In this document: positions 42,468 through 51,283 of the stretch, in pieces
How positions within the stretch are numbered: the first letter of the stretch is position 1
How the letters are laid out: every line of letters starts with the position of its first letter
Source of the DNA: Magnetococcales bacterium
GTDB lineage: Bacteria; Pseudomonadota; Magnetococcia; Magnetococcales; JADFYX01
Direction: 5' to 3'
DNA length: 64,000 nucleotides
Assembly (NCBI GenBank): GCA_002753565.1
Contig: PEAM01000011.1
Coordinates: 59,917-123,916, forward strand
Program-made: the position numbers and the translations under genes
Notes under the pieces: model-generated
The model's input: the letters and a program-made list of their open reading frames with translations, nothing else
The model's database searches: none
Told to the model about the DNA's origin: nothing

Positions 42468-44993
42468 CTAGCTGGGGCTGGCATCGGTACCGGTGGTGGC
42501 GTCAGGGGCAACGGCCTTGACGGCTGCGGTAATCTCTGTCTCTAAACTGGGGTTGGCGGCAATGGCTGCAATCAGGATATCAGAGGCTAAATCCAGGTTG
42601 GCTTCTGCGGCTGCAGCGGCAATGGCGGCGGCTGAACTTGGGTAGGCCGTAATGGCTGCGGTGGTAATGCCAACAGCCGAACTGGGTGAGGCATTGACCG
42701 CTGCGGTGGTGATGTTGGCGGCTGAACCGGTATTGGCAGTGACGGCGGCGGTGACAATAGCGGCGGCCGAGGTAGGGTAGGCTGCTACCGCTGCGGTGGT
42801 AATAGCAGCGGCCGAGCTTGGATAGGCCGTGACGGCTGCCGTGGTAAGGTCGGCTGCCAAGGAGGGGTAGGCTGTCACAGCAGCGGTGGTAATGGCAGCG
42901 GCGGAACCGGTATTGGCGGTGACGGCAGCGGTGGTAATGGCGGCGGCTGAGCTAGGATAGGCTGCAATGGCTGCTGTGGTGATGGCAGCGGCTGAAGCAG
43001 GATAGGCGGTGACCGCTGCCGTGGTGATGGCGGCGGCTGAGCTGGGGGAGGCCGCAATGGCGGCGGTGGTGATGGCGGCGGCTGAGCTGGGGGAGGCTTC
43101 AATAACCGCTGTGGTGATCAGGGCGGCTGAACTGGTTGAAGCGGTAATGGCTGCGGTGGTAATGGCCGCTATCGAACTGGGGTAGGAGGTAGCCATGCTC
43201 TTGGCCAGTGCCACAATCTGTGTCGCCGTCAGGGTTGTGCTGGAATAGGTGACATACAGAGCCGGGTCGAAGCCGGTGGGTTTGGTTGAGCCAGAACAGT
43301 CGAGTAGGGCACCGGTAGTGGATTGGCGGCAGGTAAGTACGGTCTCTTTCTCTGTTGGGTCTGTCGTTTTTTTCTCTTTTTTCGCCTTCTTATCCTTATT
43401 GATGGCATTCACCGTATCGGTGGCCTTTTTGACCGCCTTTTCAATCTCATCTTTTGCCGCATTGACAGCGGTATCGATCTCTCCCAAATTCATGCCCAAC
43501 GCATCGGCGACAGCCTGTTTGAGGTTGGCGGTTCCCTGTGTGCCCAAAATAGAGAGCACCGATCCGGTAATCAGTCCGGCAGACTCCTGCCCGGCCTCAT
43601 TGATGACCGAGGCAATAATAGCAGCAGCCGATTCCGGCCCCGCTATTTTGGAAAGAGAGGCAGCAATGGCTGCCGCAGAGGCCCCTTTATCAGTCGTCGG
43701 CATCATTCTGACCGCTGTTGAAGCGGTACTGGCTGCCAGTTCCGGTTTGGTTTCGGTGATGGCAGCCGTGACGATAATGGCGGTTGTGGTGTTGTTGGTT
43801 TTTCCCTCAACAGAGAGAGCGCCCTCAACAGCGGACTGTGCAATATCGGTGTTGGCATCCACGGCAGACTCAACAATTTGTGCGAGCTCTTGGTTGCTTT
43901 CCGACACATTGGCAGCCCAGTTGATCACCTCTTTGGTGCTGGACTGTTGGTTCTCCCGGTTTTTATCCTGCTGTTGGTTGTTGATCTCCTGTACCTGGGC
44001 GGCTGCATCGGGGAAAGATCTTTCAACCCGATCAATCAGCTGTTGCATGGCCGGGGTTTGGGGGACGGATCGGTCGAAAAGATTGAGGTTGTTGGCCTCA
44101 ACCATTAAGGTGAGGGCATCTTTGGCGGCTGCCAAAGCGCTGCTGATTAGAATATCCCGATTGCTCCACCATCTGCCCGCATCGGCAAGGAGGGTCTTAA
44201 GAGGAAGCAGGGTTGCCAAGGTGTTGCGTTCCTCTTGAGAGGTGAAACGGCTCACCATCTGTTTTTCCAGCGGAGTTCGGTTGGCCAGGGCATCTTCTTT
44301 GATCTGTTGGCTGGTCAGGGGTGTCTCGGAAAACGGGTCACCTACCTCTTTTTGGATGTAGTCCAGACCTTGCAGAGAGATGGCGGCTGGAATCTTGTCC
44401 GGGTCTGGCGGCAGAGTCTCTTCATCCTGTAAGATAACCGACTCTCCCTCGGTTAAGTCCATATCACCCGCCCCATTGATGACGCTGGCGCTCCCTTTGG
44501 AGAGACTTAAAAAAACCGGCATATCCGCTTCGACAACCCCCTGGAAGGCGCTGCCACGAACCGCCAGGAGAGCAGTAGGGGTTTTGAGGGCAAATTTTTG
44601 GCTTTTAACGGTAAAGCCAGAGCTGTATTGAAAGCTGCCTTGCAGAACGGAGATAGCGTTGGAGGCCTGTTTTTCGGCTGGATTAAACAGAAGTGTTTCA
44701 ATCTCGATAATCGAGTTGGGACCTATAATGAACTGGGAGCCATCCCGAAACTTAATAACGGCTCGGGAGGCCTCTTCTGTGATGATTGTTTGGTTTGCAT
44801 AGAGTTTATCGTTGATGGCCGGCGTGACGGTTTGACCCTCTTGCTCTAGCAGAACATCGTTTTGGATAGAGATGAGACGACCAACATGGATAGCGTTGGG
44901 GGACTCTTCTGCCAGGGCAGGATCAGGTAGAATCAGCAGGGCAAAGAGAACGGTCCCAATTACGGTAAAAAGAGAAGAGAAAGCCTGTTTCAT
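42468..44993 (-). CDS. FecR-domain protein with Ala-rich tandem repeats
   Basis: 841 residues with a signal peptide (FSSLFTVIGTVLFALLILPDPALA). Residues ~35-175 are a FecR domain: SIQNDVLLEQEGQTV, ITEEASRAVIKFRDGSQFIIG, ISVLQGSFQYSSGF, KTPTALLAVRGSAFQG. A helical, Gln/Ala/Ser-rich middle (about 200-560) includes Ala-rich degenerate repeats and a Lys-rich segment (KDKKAKKEKKTTD). Residues ~604-828 are about fifteen tandem 15-residue units of the form PSSAAAITTAAVTAY. No sigma-factor-regulator partners (FecA, FecI) are nearby; in many bacteria such FecR-domain proteins are secreted or surface proteins rather than regulators. An unmatched Cys pair occurs only near TCRQSTTGALLDCSG. Confidence 0.8.
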   Translation of the reverse strand: MKQAFSSLFTVIGTVLFALLILPDPALAEESPNAIHVGRLISIQNDVLLEQEGQTVTPAINDKLYANQTIITEEASRAVIKFRDGSQFIIGPNSIIEIETLLFNPAEKQASNAISVLQGSFQYSSGFTVKSQKFALKTPTALLAVRGSAFQGVVEADMPVFLSLSKGSASVINGAGDMDLTEGESVILQDEETLPPDPDKIPAAISLQGLDYIQKEVGDPFSETPLTSQQIKEDALANRTPLEKQMVSRFTSQEERNTLATLLPLKTLLADAGRWWSNRDILISSALAAAKDALTLMVEANNLNLFDRSVPQTPAMQQLIDRVERSFPDAAAQVQEINNQQQDKNRENQQSSTKEVINWAANVSESNQELAQIVESAVDANTDIAQSAVEGALSVEGKTNNTTTAIIVTAAITETKPELAASTASTAVRMMPTTDKGASAAAIAASLSKIAGPESAAAIIASVINEAGQESAGLITGSVLSILGTQGTANLKQAVADALGMNLGEIDTAVNAAKDEIEKAVKKATDTVNAINKDKKAKKEKKTTDPTEKETVLTCRQSTTGALLDCSGSTKPTGFDPALYVTYSSTTLTATQIVALAKSMATSYPSSIAAITTAAITASTSSAALITTAVIEASPSSAAAITTAAIAASPSSAAAITTAAVTAYPASAAAITTAAIAAYPSSAAAITTAAVTANTGSAAAITTAAVTAYPSLAADLTTAAVTAYPSSAAAITTAAVAAYPTSAAAIVTAAVTANTGSAANITTAAVNASPSSAVGITTAAITAYPSSAAAIAAAAAEANLDLASDILIAAIAANPSLETEITAAVKAVAPDATTGTDASPS
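42510..43184 (-). repeat. About fifteen tandem 45-bp coding repeats (15 residues each)
   Basis: On the minus strand the units read P/T-S/G-S-A-A-A-I-T-T-A-A-V/I-T/A-A-Y/S/N, for example PSSAAAITTAAVTAY and TGSAAAITTAAVTAY. The repeat has the same 45-bp register throughout and is in frame. The last units near 42510 are more degenerate. The Pro or Thr-Gly at the start of each unit could separate short helices or strands in a solenoid. Confidence 0.85.
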
Positions 44994-45156
44994 GGTTTCT
45001 TTGTCGCTATAATAAGGGAATAGGATCTACCCCACCACCATCAGGGGTTGGATGTCCTTCAACTGGCACCTACAGCTAAATCTTATAACAAATAACACCG
45101 CTTAAAGCTATCTATTTTTGGCAGGATCTTCTGGGAATGTGGTGGATGATCCCCTT

Positions 45157-45828
45157 TTAGGGCGTGATACAGTTGGGGCACAAAGGGGCTATGAGGTTGG
45201 TCCTGTCTTTGAGTTTGGCGTAGTGTATCAACTCACTTTGGTAGGCCCCCTGGAGGGCCAGACTCAGGTTTTTCTCCAGGTTGGGTCGTTGAGGCAGGGG
45301 GATTTTGGGCCAGGCTGAGAGAGTCAGCATACCAATGGTGCGCTGGATGGGGGGATCGTGGGGAGCTGACAGCACGGCCAGGTTCATGGCCTGCCAGGTC
45401 TCATCGTCCCACTCCTTGGCCCTGAACTTGGTCGAGGCCAGCTTGGCCCAGCCATAGGCGGAGGCTGGTTGTAGTTGAATGGTTCGGCGAAGAAAGGTCA
45501 GGGACGCTTTGTTGCGCGCCTTGATGGGCTGGTGTGGTGGGTTGGTTTTTTGTTGAATCAGGTTGACCATTTTCAAGGTGAGGGCTGGATTGTTCGGATC
45601 GAGCTTTAGGGCAATCTGCAGTCGGTTCATCGCCTCACTCCAGCTTGATGGGCTGGGGGAGAGGTTCTCTGTTCGCCACCCTTCCATACGCAGGGAGCTT
45701 CCCAGGGCGTTTAAATCAGCCATGCCAAAACGAAGGGATGCCAAGCCAATCAGGGTAAGCAGGAGCAGGCCAGCCCCACCGGCAACCAGTCGATACCATG
45801 GAGCTGGCGTTCTGCGGTGTCGGGCCAT
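45157..45828 (-). CDS. Membrane-anchored TPR-like protein, VpsP-type
   Basis: 223 residues from ATG 45828 (GGAG 5 bases upstream). One transmembrane helix near residues 16-38 (AGGAGLLLLTLIGLASL) is followed by a TPR-like periplasmic domain: AMNRLQIALKLDPNNPALTLKMV, TIQLQPASAYGWAKLAS, then QRTIGMLTLSAWPKI. It resembles VpsP-like proteins found beside polysaccharide export genes; similarity is only in pattern. It is third in a minus-strand run with a Wza-like exporter and an outer-membrane porin. No glycosyltransferase or polymerase genes are in the run. Confidence 0.55.
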   Translation of the reverse strand: MARHRRTPAPWYRLVAGGAGLLLLTLIGLASLRFGMADLNALGSSLRMEGWRTENLSPSPSSWSEAMNRLQIALKLDPNNPALTLKMVNLIQQKTNPPHQPIKARNKASLTFLRRTIQLQPASAYGWAKLASTKFRAKEWDDETWQAMNLAVLSAPHDPPIQRTIGMLTLSAWPKIPLPQRPNLEKNLSLALQGAYQSELIHYAKLKDRTNLIAPLCPNCITP

Positions 45829-45909
45829 TATTCTCCACTCCACAAGCTGAAAAAAAAAGGAGGGCGGCTGTCTTCAACCCTCTGGTATCAGGCAACATAC
45901 TTCAGCCAG

Positions 45910-46527
45910 CTAGAAAAAACGACGCTGAACCGTGATGACATCACCGGGTTGAATGCGAGAGTCTAGAGAGGCAGAGCGAGGTTTTTTGGATTTGCTCTGT
46001 TCTGAGAGAATGAGAATCCGGCTTTTGTTGGCTCGGTTGGTAAAGCCCCCCGCCAGACTAATGACCCGATCCAGGGTCAACTCTGGGGAGTAGGGGTAGC
46101 CACCGGGGGCTTTAACCTCCCCTTTGACATAAAATTTTCGATACTCCTCAATGGAGACTCGAACCCGAGGGTTGACCAGATAGTCGTCTCGCAGGCGAGA
46201 AGAGATAAACTCTTCCAATTGCCGGACTGTCATGTTTTTGACTTGAATCTCGCCCAGGAGGGGGTAGGAGATAGCGGTAGAATCCCCCAGACGGGTGGTG
46301 ATGCTGAGGTCTGGTTCGTCGAACACCTTGATGGCGACGGTATCGCCGACACCAAGCCGATAGTTGCTCTCGGCAGAAAACCCACGGCTGGGTGTAAAGG
46401 CCAACAGCATGAAAAAGGTGAGGAGAGCAAGCAAAAATGAGCGAAAAACAGCGGATGACGTCAGAGGTGAGTCCGTTTTGCTTTTCTTGCGGATACTGAA
46501 AAAGTGGTGATGAGCATGACTAAACAT
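45910..46527 (-). CDS. Wza-like polysaccharide export protein
   Basis: 205 residues. A long N-terminus with a hydrophobic core (FRSFLLALLTFFMLLAF) is followed by the Poly_export domain: YRLGVGDTVAIKVFDEPDL, GEIQVKNMTVRQLEEFISSRL, and YLVNPRVRVSIEEYRKFYV, and an SLBB-like second part (GEVKAPGGYPYSPELTLDRVISLAGG). It is about half the size of E. coli Wza and has no lipobox, as in many exopolysaccharide clusters. It probably forms the outer-membrane exit or periplasmic ring for a polymer. GAGGG precedes the ATG; the porin gene ends 8 bases upstream. Confidence 0.88.
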   Translation of the reverse strand: MFSHAHHHFFSIRKKSKTDSPLTSSAVFRSFLLALLTFFMLLAFTPSRGFSAESNYRLGVGDTVAIKVFDEPDLSITTRLGDSTAISYPLLGEIQVKNMTVRQLEEFISSRLRDDYLVNPRVRVSIEEYRKFYVKGEVKAPGGYPYSPELTLDRVISLAGGFTNRANKSRILILSEQSKSKKPRSASLDSRIQPGDVITVQRRFF

Positions 46528-46535
46528 ACCCTCTA

Positions 46536-48095
46536 TTATAGTTCAGATTCGAGGGATAATACCACCCTATTTTTTTTGTAGCTGCTCTTTTCCTCGTTGG
46601 ATTTCAGGTCGGATCGATCAAATTCCAAGACCATTTTCAACCAATCTTCAATAAGATAATTAATGCTGGCCCCTTGACTCCACTCATTGTCCTGTCTGGT
46701 TTCAGTGGCACCTTCCGATGTTTTCCAGGAGTATTTGGTCTTGAGTTTGGTGGAGATAGAGTCGTTCCAGGCGTGGGCCCAGGATAGCTCTACATCCCGC
46801 GTGGAGTACAGGTCGGCGCTTCCGGTGGATTCGCTGGTACTCATGGAGGTGCTCAAGGAGTAGGTTGAGTAGTCAAGAGGGCGCCAATCGACACCAAGAT
46901 TCCAGGACAGACCACGGAAGTCTGATGTATTGCTGGTGTCACTGGTGAAATATTTCTCCTTCAAGCCCACTTTAGCCTGGATAGAAAAAAGATCCGTTGG
47001 GTTCCAATCCATGCCGACATAGTAGAAGAGATCCATACTATCTTTGTCGAGGGATTGATAGTCGTTGTTCTTGAATTCAATTCCGCTCAGGAAGGTACGC
47101 TCAGGACCACGGGACCAGGTTAGCTCCAGCTTCAGGCCTGCTTCATTCAGCTCCAGGTCGCTGGTGGTAGACTCATGGTTGAGATAGCGCAGTTGAGAGA
47201 GGGTTCCGGTCATTTTCAGGCCCAGAATACTCTCTTCACCACCAAACCGTAGCTCCACCTCAATTTCCGGCTTGAAAAAGAGGTGGGGGGTGTCTGAGTC
47301 GGTGACATCATCGTTGGAGCCTCTATCATCGTGGCCCCACTCTGTTGTTGCGGTGACGGTTCCGCCAATTCGTTCTGAAAATTGGGTGCCGACTTTGGCG
47401 CTGATCTTTTTGTCTTGGTAGTTGTCGGCTGAGTCGGTTTGGTAGATGCCGATCTCTGTTTCGATGACCCCTTCAAACTGCACCACGTCATTATCCCCTT
47501 TCAGGGAAACCTTTGGGGTAATGACATGGTAGAAGTAGCTTTTTTGGTCGGTTTCGCTACTAAAATAGTTGTCGGTATAATGGGAAGAGCTTTTCAGGGA
47601 AAAGGATAGGCCCTCAATATCATACCAGGGATCTTCGGGGGGGCCGTCGTCTTCCCGATTATTCTCGTCGTCTCTTTGGCTGTTGAACGACTGCTCTTCT
47701 GTGGAGAACTCTTCTGGTTTTCCCAAGGTCAGTTTGGGAGGCTCCAAGGTATCAGGATCTTCTTCTGGGTTGGGCCACGCGCTTTGTGGCTCTCTTGGTT
47801 CCTGGCCTATGGAGATGGAGCGAGAGATGGCGAGGGGCTCATTTTCGTAGTAGGCCGACATGACATCCGCCGTAAAACTGTCGGAGATCGGCTCAGCCTG
47901 GCCCGGATTGACCGAAGCAAAGAGGGCAAAAACTGCCAATGGCAGAGATTCCGTCAATAAACAGGGACAATAGCGCTCCTTTAGCGTTCCTGTCTTAATA
48001 GACAGGCGCAAAGAAGAACGGGATGTCAGGGTATTCTGATTCAAGTCAGTTTCCCTCTTTCCGTTCTGGGCTATGATCTCCTTCTGTCGACGCAC
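46536..48095 (-). CDS. Outer-membrane beta-barrel protein of a polysaccharide export cluster
   Basis: 519 residues as drawn from GTG 48095; the signal-like segment only begins near residue 50 (SLPLAVFALFASVNPGQAEP), so the true start may be nearer 47957 (TTG). The mature part begins with an acidic Glu/Asp-rich linker (NREDDGPPEDPW). It continues with alternating beta-strand patterns typical of a 16-stranded barrel (GTVTATTEWGHDD, LSTSMSTSESTGS, ELSWAHAWNDSISTKLKTKY), rich in Ser, Thr, Tyr and Trp. It lies directly before the Wza-like gene, as VpsM/EpsL-type barrels do, and its order with Wza and the TPR protein repeats that cluster layout. Confidence 0.7.
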   Translation of the reverse strand: MRRQKEIIAQNGKRETDLNQNTLTSRSSLRLSIKTGTLKERYCPCLLTESLPLAVFALFASVNPGQAEPISDSFTADVMSAYYENEPLAISRSISIGQEPREPQSAWPNPEEDPDTLEPPKLTLGKPEEFSTEEQSFNSQRDDENNREDDGPPEDPWYDIEGLSFSLKSSSHYTDNYFSSETDQKSYFYHVITPKVSLKGDNDVVQFEGVIETEIGIYQTDSADNYQDKKISAKVGTQFSERIGGTVTATTEWGHDDRGSNDDVTDSDTPHLFFKPEIEVELRFGGEESILGLKMTGTLSQLRYLNHESTTSDLELNEAGLKLELTWSRGPERTFLSGIEFKNNDYQSLDKDSMDLFYYVGMDWNPTDLFSIQAKVGLKEKYFTSDTSNTSDFRGLSWNLGVDWRPLDYSTYSLSTSMSTSESTGSADLYSTRDVELSWAHAWNDSISTKLKTKYSWKTSEGATETRQDNEWSQGASINYLIEDWLKMVLEFDRSDLKSNEEKSSYKKNRVVLSLESEL

Positions 48096-48220
48096 CGTAT
48101 CTCCATCTACAGATTAACATTGTCATCTATAACCGCGAAAAAAAAAGCGGTTTTTCTAAGCTGATTGAAAGGCAGAATAACAACTCAGACCTCTGTCAGT
48201 GAATTGACAACTCTACCACG

Positions 48221-48247
48221 CTATTCCCAATCATCCTATTCCCAATC
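48221..48247. repeat. 12-bp direct repeat upstream of the barrel gene
   Basis: CTATTCCCAATC occurs at 48221-48232 and again at 48236-48247, centre spacing 15 bases. It lies about 125-150 bases before the barrel gene start, in the promoter region. It could be a double operator, but no regulator is known. Confidence 0.5.
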
Positions 48248-48381
48248 TTGGGGTAAACTGTTCTATCACCTGCTAACGACTATTAAACTTGTCTATAATA
48301 ACACTTCACTGGCACTGCACTGGTCGTCTTAATGCAATCTACAAGCCAGTTTCCGTAGTGTAAGTAAAAAAAAGGGCTTAT

Positions 48382-48414
48382 AGAAGAAAAGCCTACCCTG
48401 TTTATCGGTAGGCT
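48382..48414 (-). terminator. Terminator after the mshN-like gene
   Basis: AGCCTACC (48390-48397) pairs perfectly with GGTAGGCT (48407-48414). On the minus strand the stem is followed by TTTTCTTC, so it would stop the transcript coming from the gene ending at 48538. Confidence 0.6.
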
Positions 48415-48537
48415 GTTTCTCTCTTATCGAAAGCAAAACCTTGCAGAAAAGCTTGAGTGAGGTAAAACCTGAGTAAAAAGGGTGGCTGAATACCCTTCGA
48501 TAAAATAAACAGGGAACAGCCAAGGTTCATGTTTTTT

Positions 48538-50778
48538 TTAAGGTTTATCAGCCCCTCTTTGTTGGATAAGGTGGCGGATTCTATTGGCGACTCGCTTGAT
48601 CTCAATCCGGGTCGAACCCTCCCCGGCTATTTGAATGGCGCGTTGATAAGAGTCTATGGCTCCCTCCCGCTCACCGGTTTGATCCAAAACCACGGCAAGA
48701 TTATAATAATACTCTGGCTGGGTTGGATTAAGAGCGATGGCCTGTCTGAAGGCCGCTATAGACTGAGGCTGGTTATTCTGCTGTGCCAGGACCATGCCCA
48801 GTTGAAAGAGCAGGGGGGCTGATGTCGGCTTTTTATGCAACAGCTCCTTAAGCTGGAGCTGTTGAGACGCCAGGCTCTCATCTTCTTGCAGGATCAGCTG
48901 CGCCTGGGCAACCACATCTTGAGGATTTTGTTGTACCAGATAGCGGTAAATAGCGACAGCCTCCTCTCTGTTGCCTTGGAGAGCGCTAATGGCCCCAAGC
49001 CCTAAAAGGGCATCTCTATCGTTGGGTTTCCCTTCCAAAACTTGTCGATAGTATTGGTGAGCCGCTTTTAAATCTCCGTTTTGTACAGCCTGATACCCCT
49101 GGTAAATCAGATAATCATAGATGGGCTCTCTCTGTTTTTTTGCCGGCTTGTCAACTGGGTTGAGTCGGACAAAGGAGGGCGCTGGATGCGCCTTGCTCTG
49201 CAGAGAGGATTGTGACCCAACCGAGCGAAGGGGAGCAGTCAGAGGGAGCTGGTTGCTGTAAACAGGCTCGGTTTCTGAAGTCGCCACATCGACCGGCTCT
49301 TGAAAGGGTGGTTTTTCAACCAGGGGTTCCGTCGGCTGTTCACTCCCTTCGGTTGCAAGAGGGGAAAGGGGCTCTTCGTTCAACACCTCTTTGGCAGGCT
49401 GGGGGGGCTGTTCACTCGGTGTAGAGGGCTGGGGAAGGGGATCCCGGACCATCTCTTGTCTGGGATCTGGTGGTTTAGGGGGAGGGGCCTTTTTCTCCTC
49501 TTCCGGTTGCCCGGGAAACAGCCGACTCTTGACCTCTTTTTCGATGATTTCCACAACCTGAGGAGGGAGAACCGTCGAGAGACGGTTCCAGAAAAGGTAG
49601 CTTCCGGTTAACGAAAAGGTGAGGGAGAGCAACATGAAAAGAGTACGTAGTCGCATCCTTCTGATCACAATCAACGGCGCAACGACAACAGATCGCAGCA
49701 TCGAACCCACCGGAGCCAGAAAACTGAGGTCGATTGATCGGGAGGTTTGGGGGGCTGTGGATCCTCCGTCCGCTGTGGGGTGATCCTGCTTGGAGTCTGG
49801 CTTGGAGACCGAAGAGCGTTTAGATGGCAAGGGCGGTGACGCCTCTACCGTCCCTTTATCCTCAGGGGAGGAGGGTGGTTTGCTACGCTCTTGTTTAACC
49901 TGTTGATCTGTTTTGGAAGGCTTGTTGCTCTTTTTCTCCTCTTTTACCGGTAGTTGAGGAGAGGCAGTTGGTTGGGGTTTTTCTTCGACTTCGGCTGAAA
50001 GAAAAACCAACGGTTCAGAAGGCTTGGTCGTATGGATATCCCCTAACGGTTCGGTTGCACCCCCATCAGGGGTCAGCTTCAGAGAGGAGGGGGTGTCCGG
50101 GCTCTCTTTGTGGATGAAGAGGTCAGGAGTTGGAGCCGTAGAACGCCCTTCTGTTGTACTGCTCCAGTCCAGCCCGATGGCACCAAAATCGGAATATTCA
50201 CTGGAGAGCGAGACAGGGGGCTTGACTCTCTCTTTCTCAACATCTGGCCTGTTTTTTTGATCGGCCTGTCCAAGGGTAGAAGGATCCTCTGTTTCCTTTT
50301 TTGAGCCGGAGTCTGCCTCAAAAAACAGGGTTGGCAGGGGCTGCTCTGGCTCTTCAAAAGGGGTAACCTCCAGCTCACTTGGGGCAGGGGCCTCTTGGGT
50401 TGGTTCAAATTCAGCCGGAGGAGGGGGGGTACGCTTCTGGGTTGGTGGGGACTGTTCTGTATCGGGGTGAAACGATAACATTTCCAGCGTCTCTGTATCT
50501 GACTGGGGAGAGCTGTTCTCTCTTTTGGGGGTTTTCCAATCGGAGTCCAGGTTGAAGTCAAGGGTTTCCAGTTGATCGGATGGGTTGCCAGAAGAGGGCG
50601 TGGCGGACGGATTGGGTTTCCAATCCGGTTCTATATCGAATACTAACGTTTCTGGCTTATCTGCTGTTTGGTTTTTGGGCTGTTGAGAGTGCTCCTCCGC
50701 AGAATGGGGAAGGGCACCCTCCTGCTCCTCTCTGCCCGACGACTCAGCAGGTGGTGTTGTCCTCGTTGGTGCATTCAT
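48538..50778 (-). CDS. MshN-like TPR membrane protein
   Basis: 746 residues. The first ~360 are highly acidic and Pro/Ser/Glu-rich, apparently disordered. A transmembrane helix lies near 372-398 (RTLFMLLSLTFSLTGSYLFW), followed by a Pro/Glu/Ser-rich linker (about 420-540). The C-terminal ~190 residues are TPR repeats, including YDYLIYQGYQAVQNGDLKAA, LLGLGAISALQGNREEAVAIY and YYNLAVVLDQTGEREGAIDSYQ. This cytoplasmic-acidic, membrane, periplasmic-TPR layout matches MshN of MSHA pilus loci, and the plus-strand mshI gene begins 505 bases away, divergently. The symbol is not given because the N-terminal half is much longer than in Vibrio MshN. Confidence 0.6.
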   Translation of the reverse strand: MNAPTRTTPPAESSGREEQEGALPHSAEEHSQQPKNQTADKPETLVFDIEPDWKPNPSATPSSGNPSDQLETLDFNLDSDWKTPKRENSSPQSDTETLEMLSFHPDTEQSPPTQKRTPPPPAEFEPTQEAPAPSELEVTPFEEPEQPLPTLFFEADSGSKKETEDPSTLGQADQKNRPDVEKERVKPPVSLSSEYSDFGAIGLDWSSTTEGRSTAPTPDLFIHKESPDTPSSLKLTPDGGATEPLGDIHTTKPSEPLVFLSAEVEEKPQPTASPQLPVKEEKKSNKPSKTDQQVKQERSKPPSSPEDKGTVEASPPLPSKRSSVSKPDSKQDHPTADGGSTAPQTSRSIDLSFLAPVGSMLRSVVVAPLIVIRRMRLRTLFMLLSLTFSLTGSYLFWNRLSTVLPPQVVEIIEKEVKSRLFPGQPEEEKKAPPPKPPDPRQEMVRDPLPQPSTPSEQPPQPAKEVLNEEPLSPLATEGSEQPTEPLVEKPPFQEPVDVATSETEPVYSNQLPLTAPLRSVGSQSSLQSKAHPAPSFVRLNPVDKPAKKQREPIYDYLIYQGYQAVQNGDLKAAHQYYRQVLEGKPNDRDALLGLGAISALQGNREEAVAIYRYLVQQNPQDVVAQAQLILQEDESLASQQLQLKELLHKKPTSAPLLFQLGMVLAQQNNQPQSIAAFRQAIALNPTQPEYYYNLAVVLDQTGEREGAIDSYQRAIQIAGEGSTRIEIKRVANRIRHLIQQRGADKP

Positions 50779-51283
50779 CTAGGGGCGTTCCTTTTACCAC
50801 AATTCATCGGTATTGATCCGTGGCTCTTTTCTTGGAAAAGTATTTTGGAATCGTGTTATTGTTTATTTACGTTAATATATTAAACTTTTTTACCTTTGTC
50901 TACGTTCATCCGTTTCATACCATTTTTGTGAATCATATTCAATATCAGGTGGTTGGAATCTTCAGAGAAAAAGTGGCAGAGGGGCCGTCCGATCCCCTGT
51001 TGTTACGAGGAGAAATGAGAACGGCTTACTCATTTGAGTCAACCTGGAAGAGGCCATTAACGGTCCGTGAGTTCAATCTATGTTTAAAGGATTAATAAAA
51101 TTTGTCTAATTATTCTATAATAATTGTAATAATCATTAACAGGTAGGCTGTCTGAGATTGCCCCTTTCTCCCAAAGCCACCCACTCCAGAGTTGGTTTTG
51201 GAGACGTTCGGCACTAAAATTGCTTTGTTACATACTTGTTGGAAACCTTTTGAGAACTCATTCTATCATTCGAACAGAGAATC
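50779..51283. other. Intergenic regulatory region between the divergent mshN-like and mshI genes
   Basis: 505 bases with no convincing gene (a 91-codon plus-strand frame lacks a binding site and reads as random). AAGGAACG lies before the minus-strand ATG at 50778. A sigma-54 promoter match is at 51209-51223. Around 51116-51121 there is a TATAAT with no good -35 box. The region carries the control of both arms of pilus synthesis. Confidence 0.55.
51209..51224 (+). promoter_or_regulatory. Sigma-54 promoter upstream of mshI
   Basis: CGGCAC-N5-TTGCT: the GG of the -24 box is at 51210-51211 and the GC of the -12 box at 51222-51223, with the exact 10-base gap. It lies 60 bases before the mshI ATG (51284). 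The only consensus change is C for T at the first base. Type IV pilus genes are often sigma-54 controlled, with an NtrC-type activator encoded elsewhere. Confidence 0.7.

Larger units (their letters stand above)
48096..48537. other. Gene-free stretch upstream of the barrel gene
   Basis: About 440 bases without a gene. It holds a hairpin at 48131-48152 (AACCGC and GCGGTT with a poly-A loop), the 12-base direct repeat at 48221-48247, and a terminator at 48382-48414. The stretch is AT-rich around 48290-48360, so it probably contains the promoter of the barrel gene, but no -35/-10 pair was assigned with confidence. Confidence 0.45.

Noticed and set aside
42510..43184. 45-bp repeats as a CRISPR array
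   Set aside because: The repeats are contiguous in one reading frame without unique spacers and encode protein repeats; no cas gene is nearby.
43249..44238. 329-codon plus-strand open frame antisense to the FecR-domain gene
   Set aside because: Low-complexity Ala/Ser shadow of the repeat-rich gene on the other strand.
50820..51095. 91-codon frame between the divergent pilus genes
   Set aside because: No ribosome binding site and no conserved pattern; it lies in the regulatory region.
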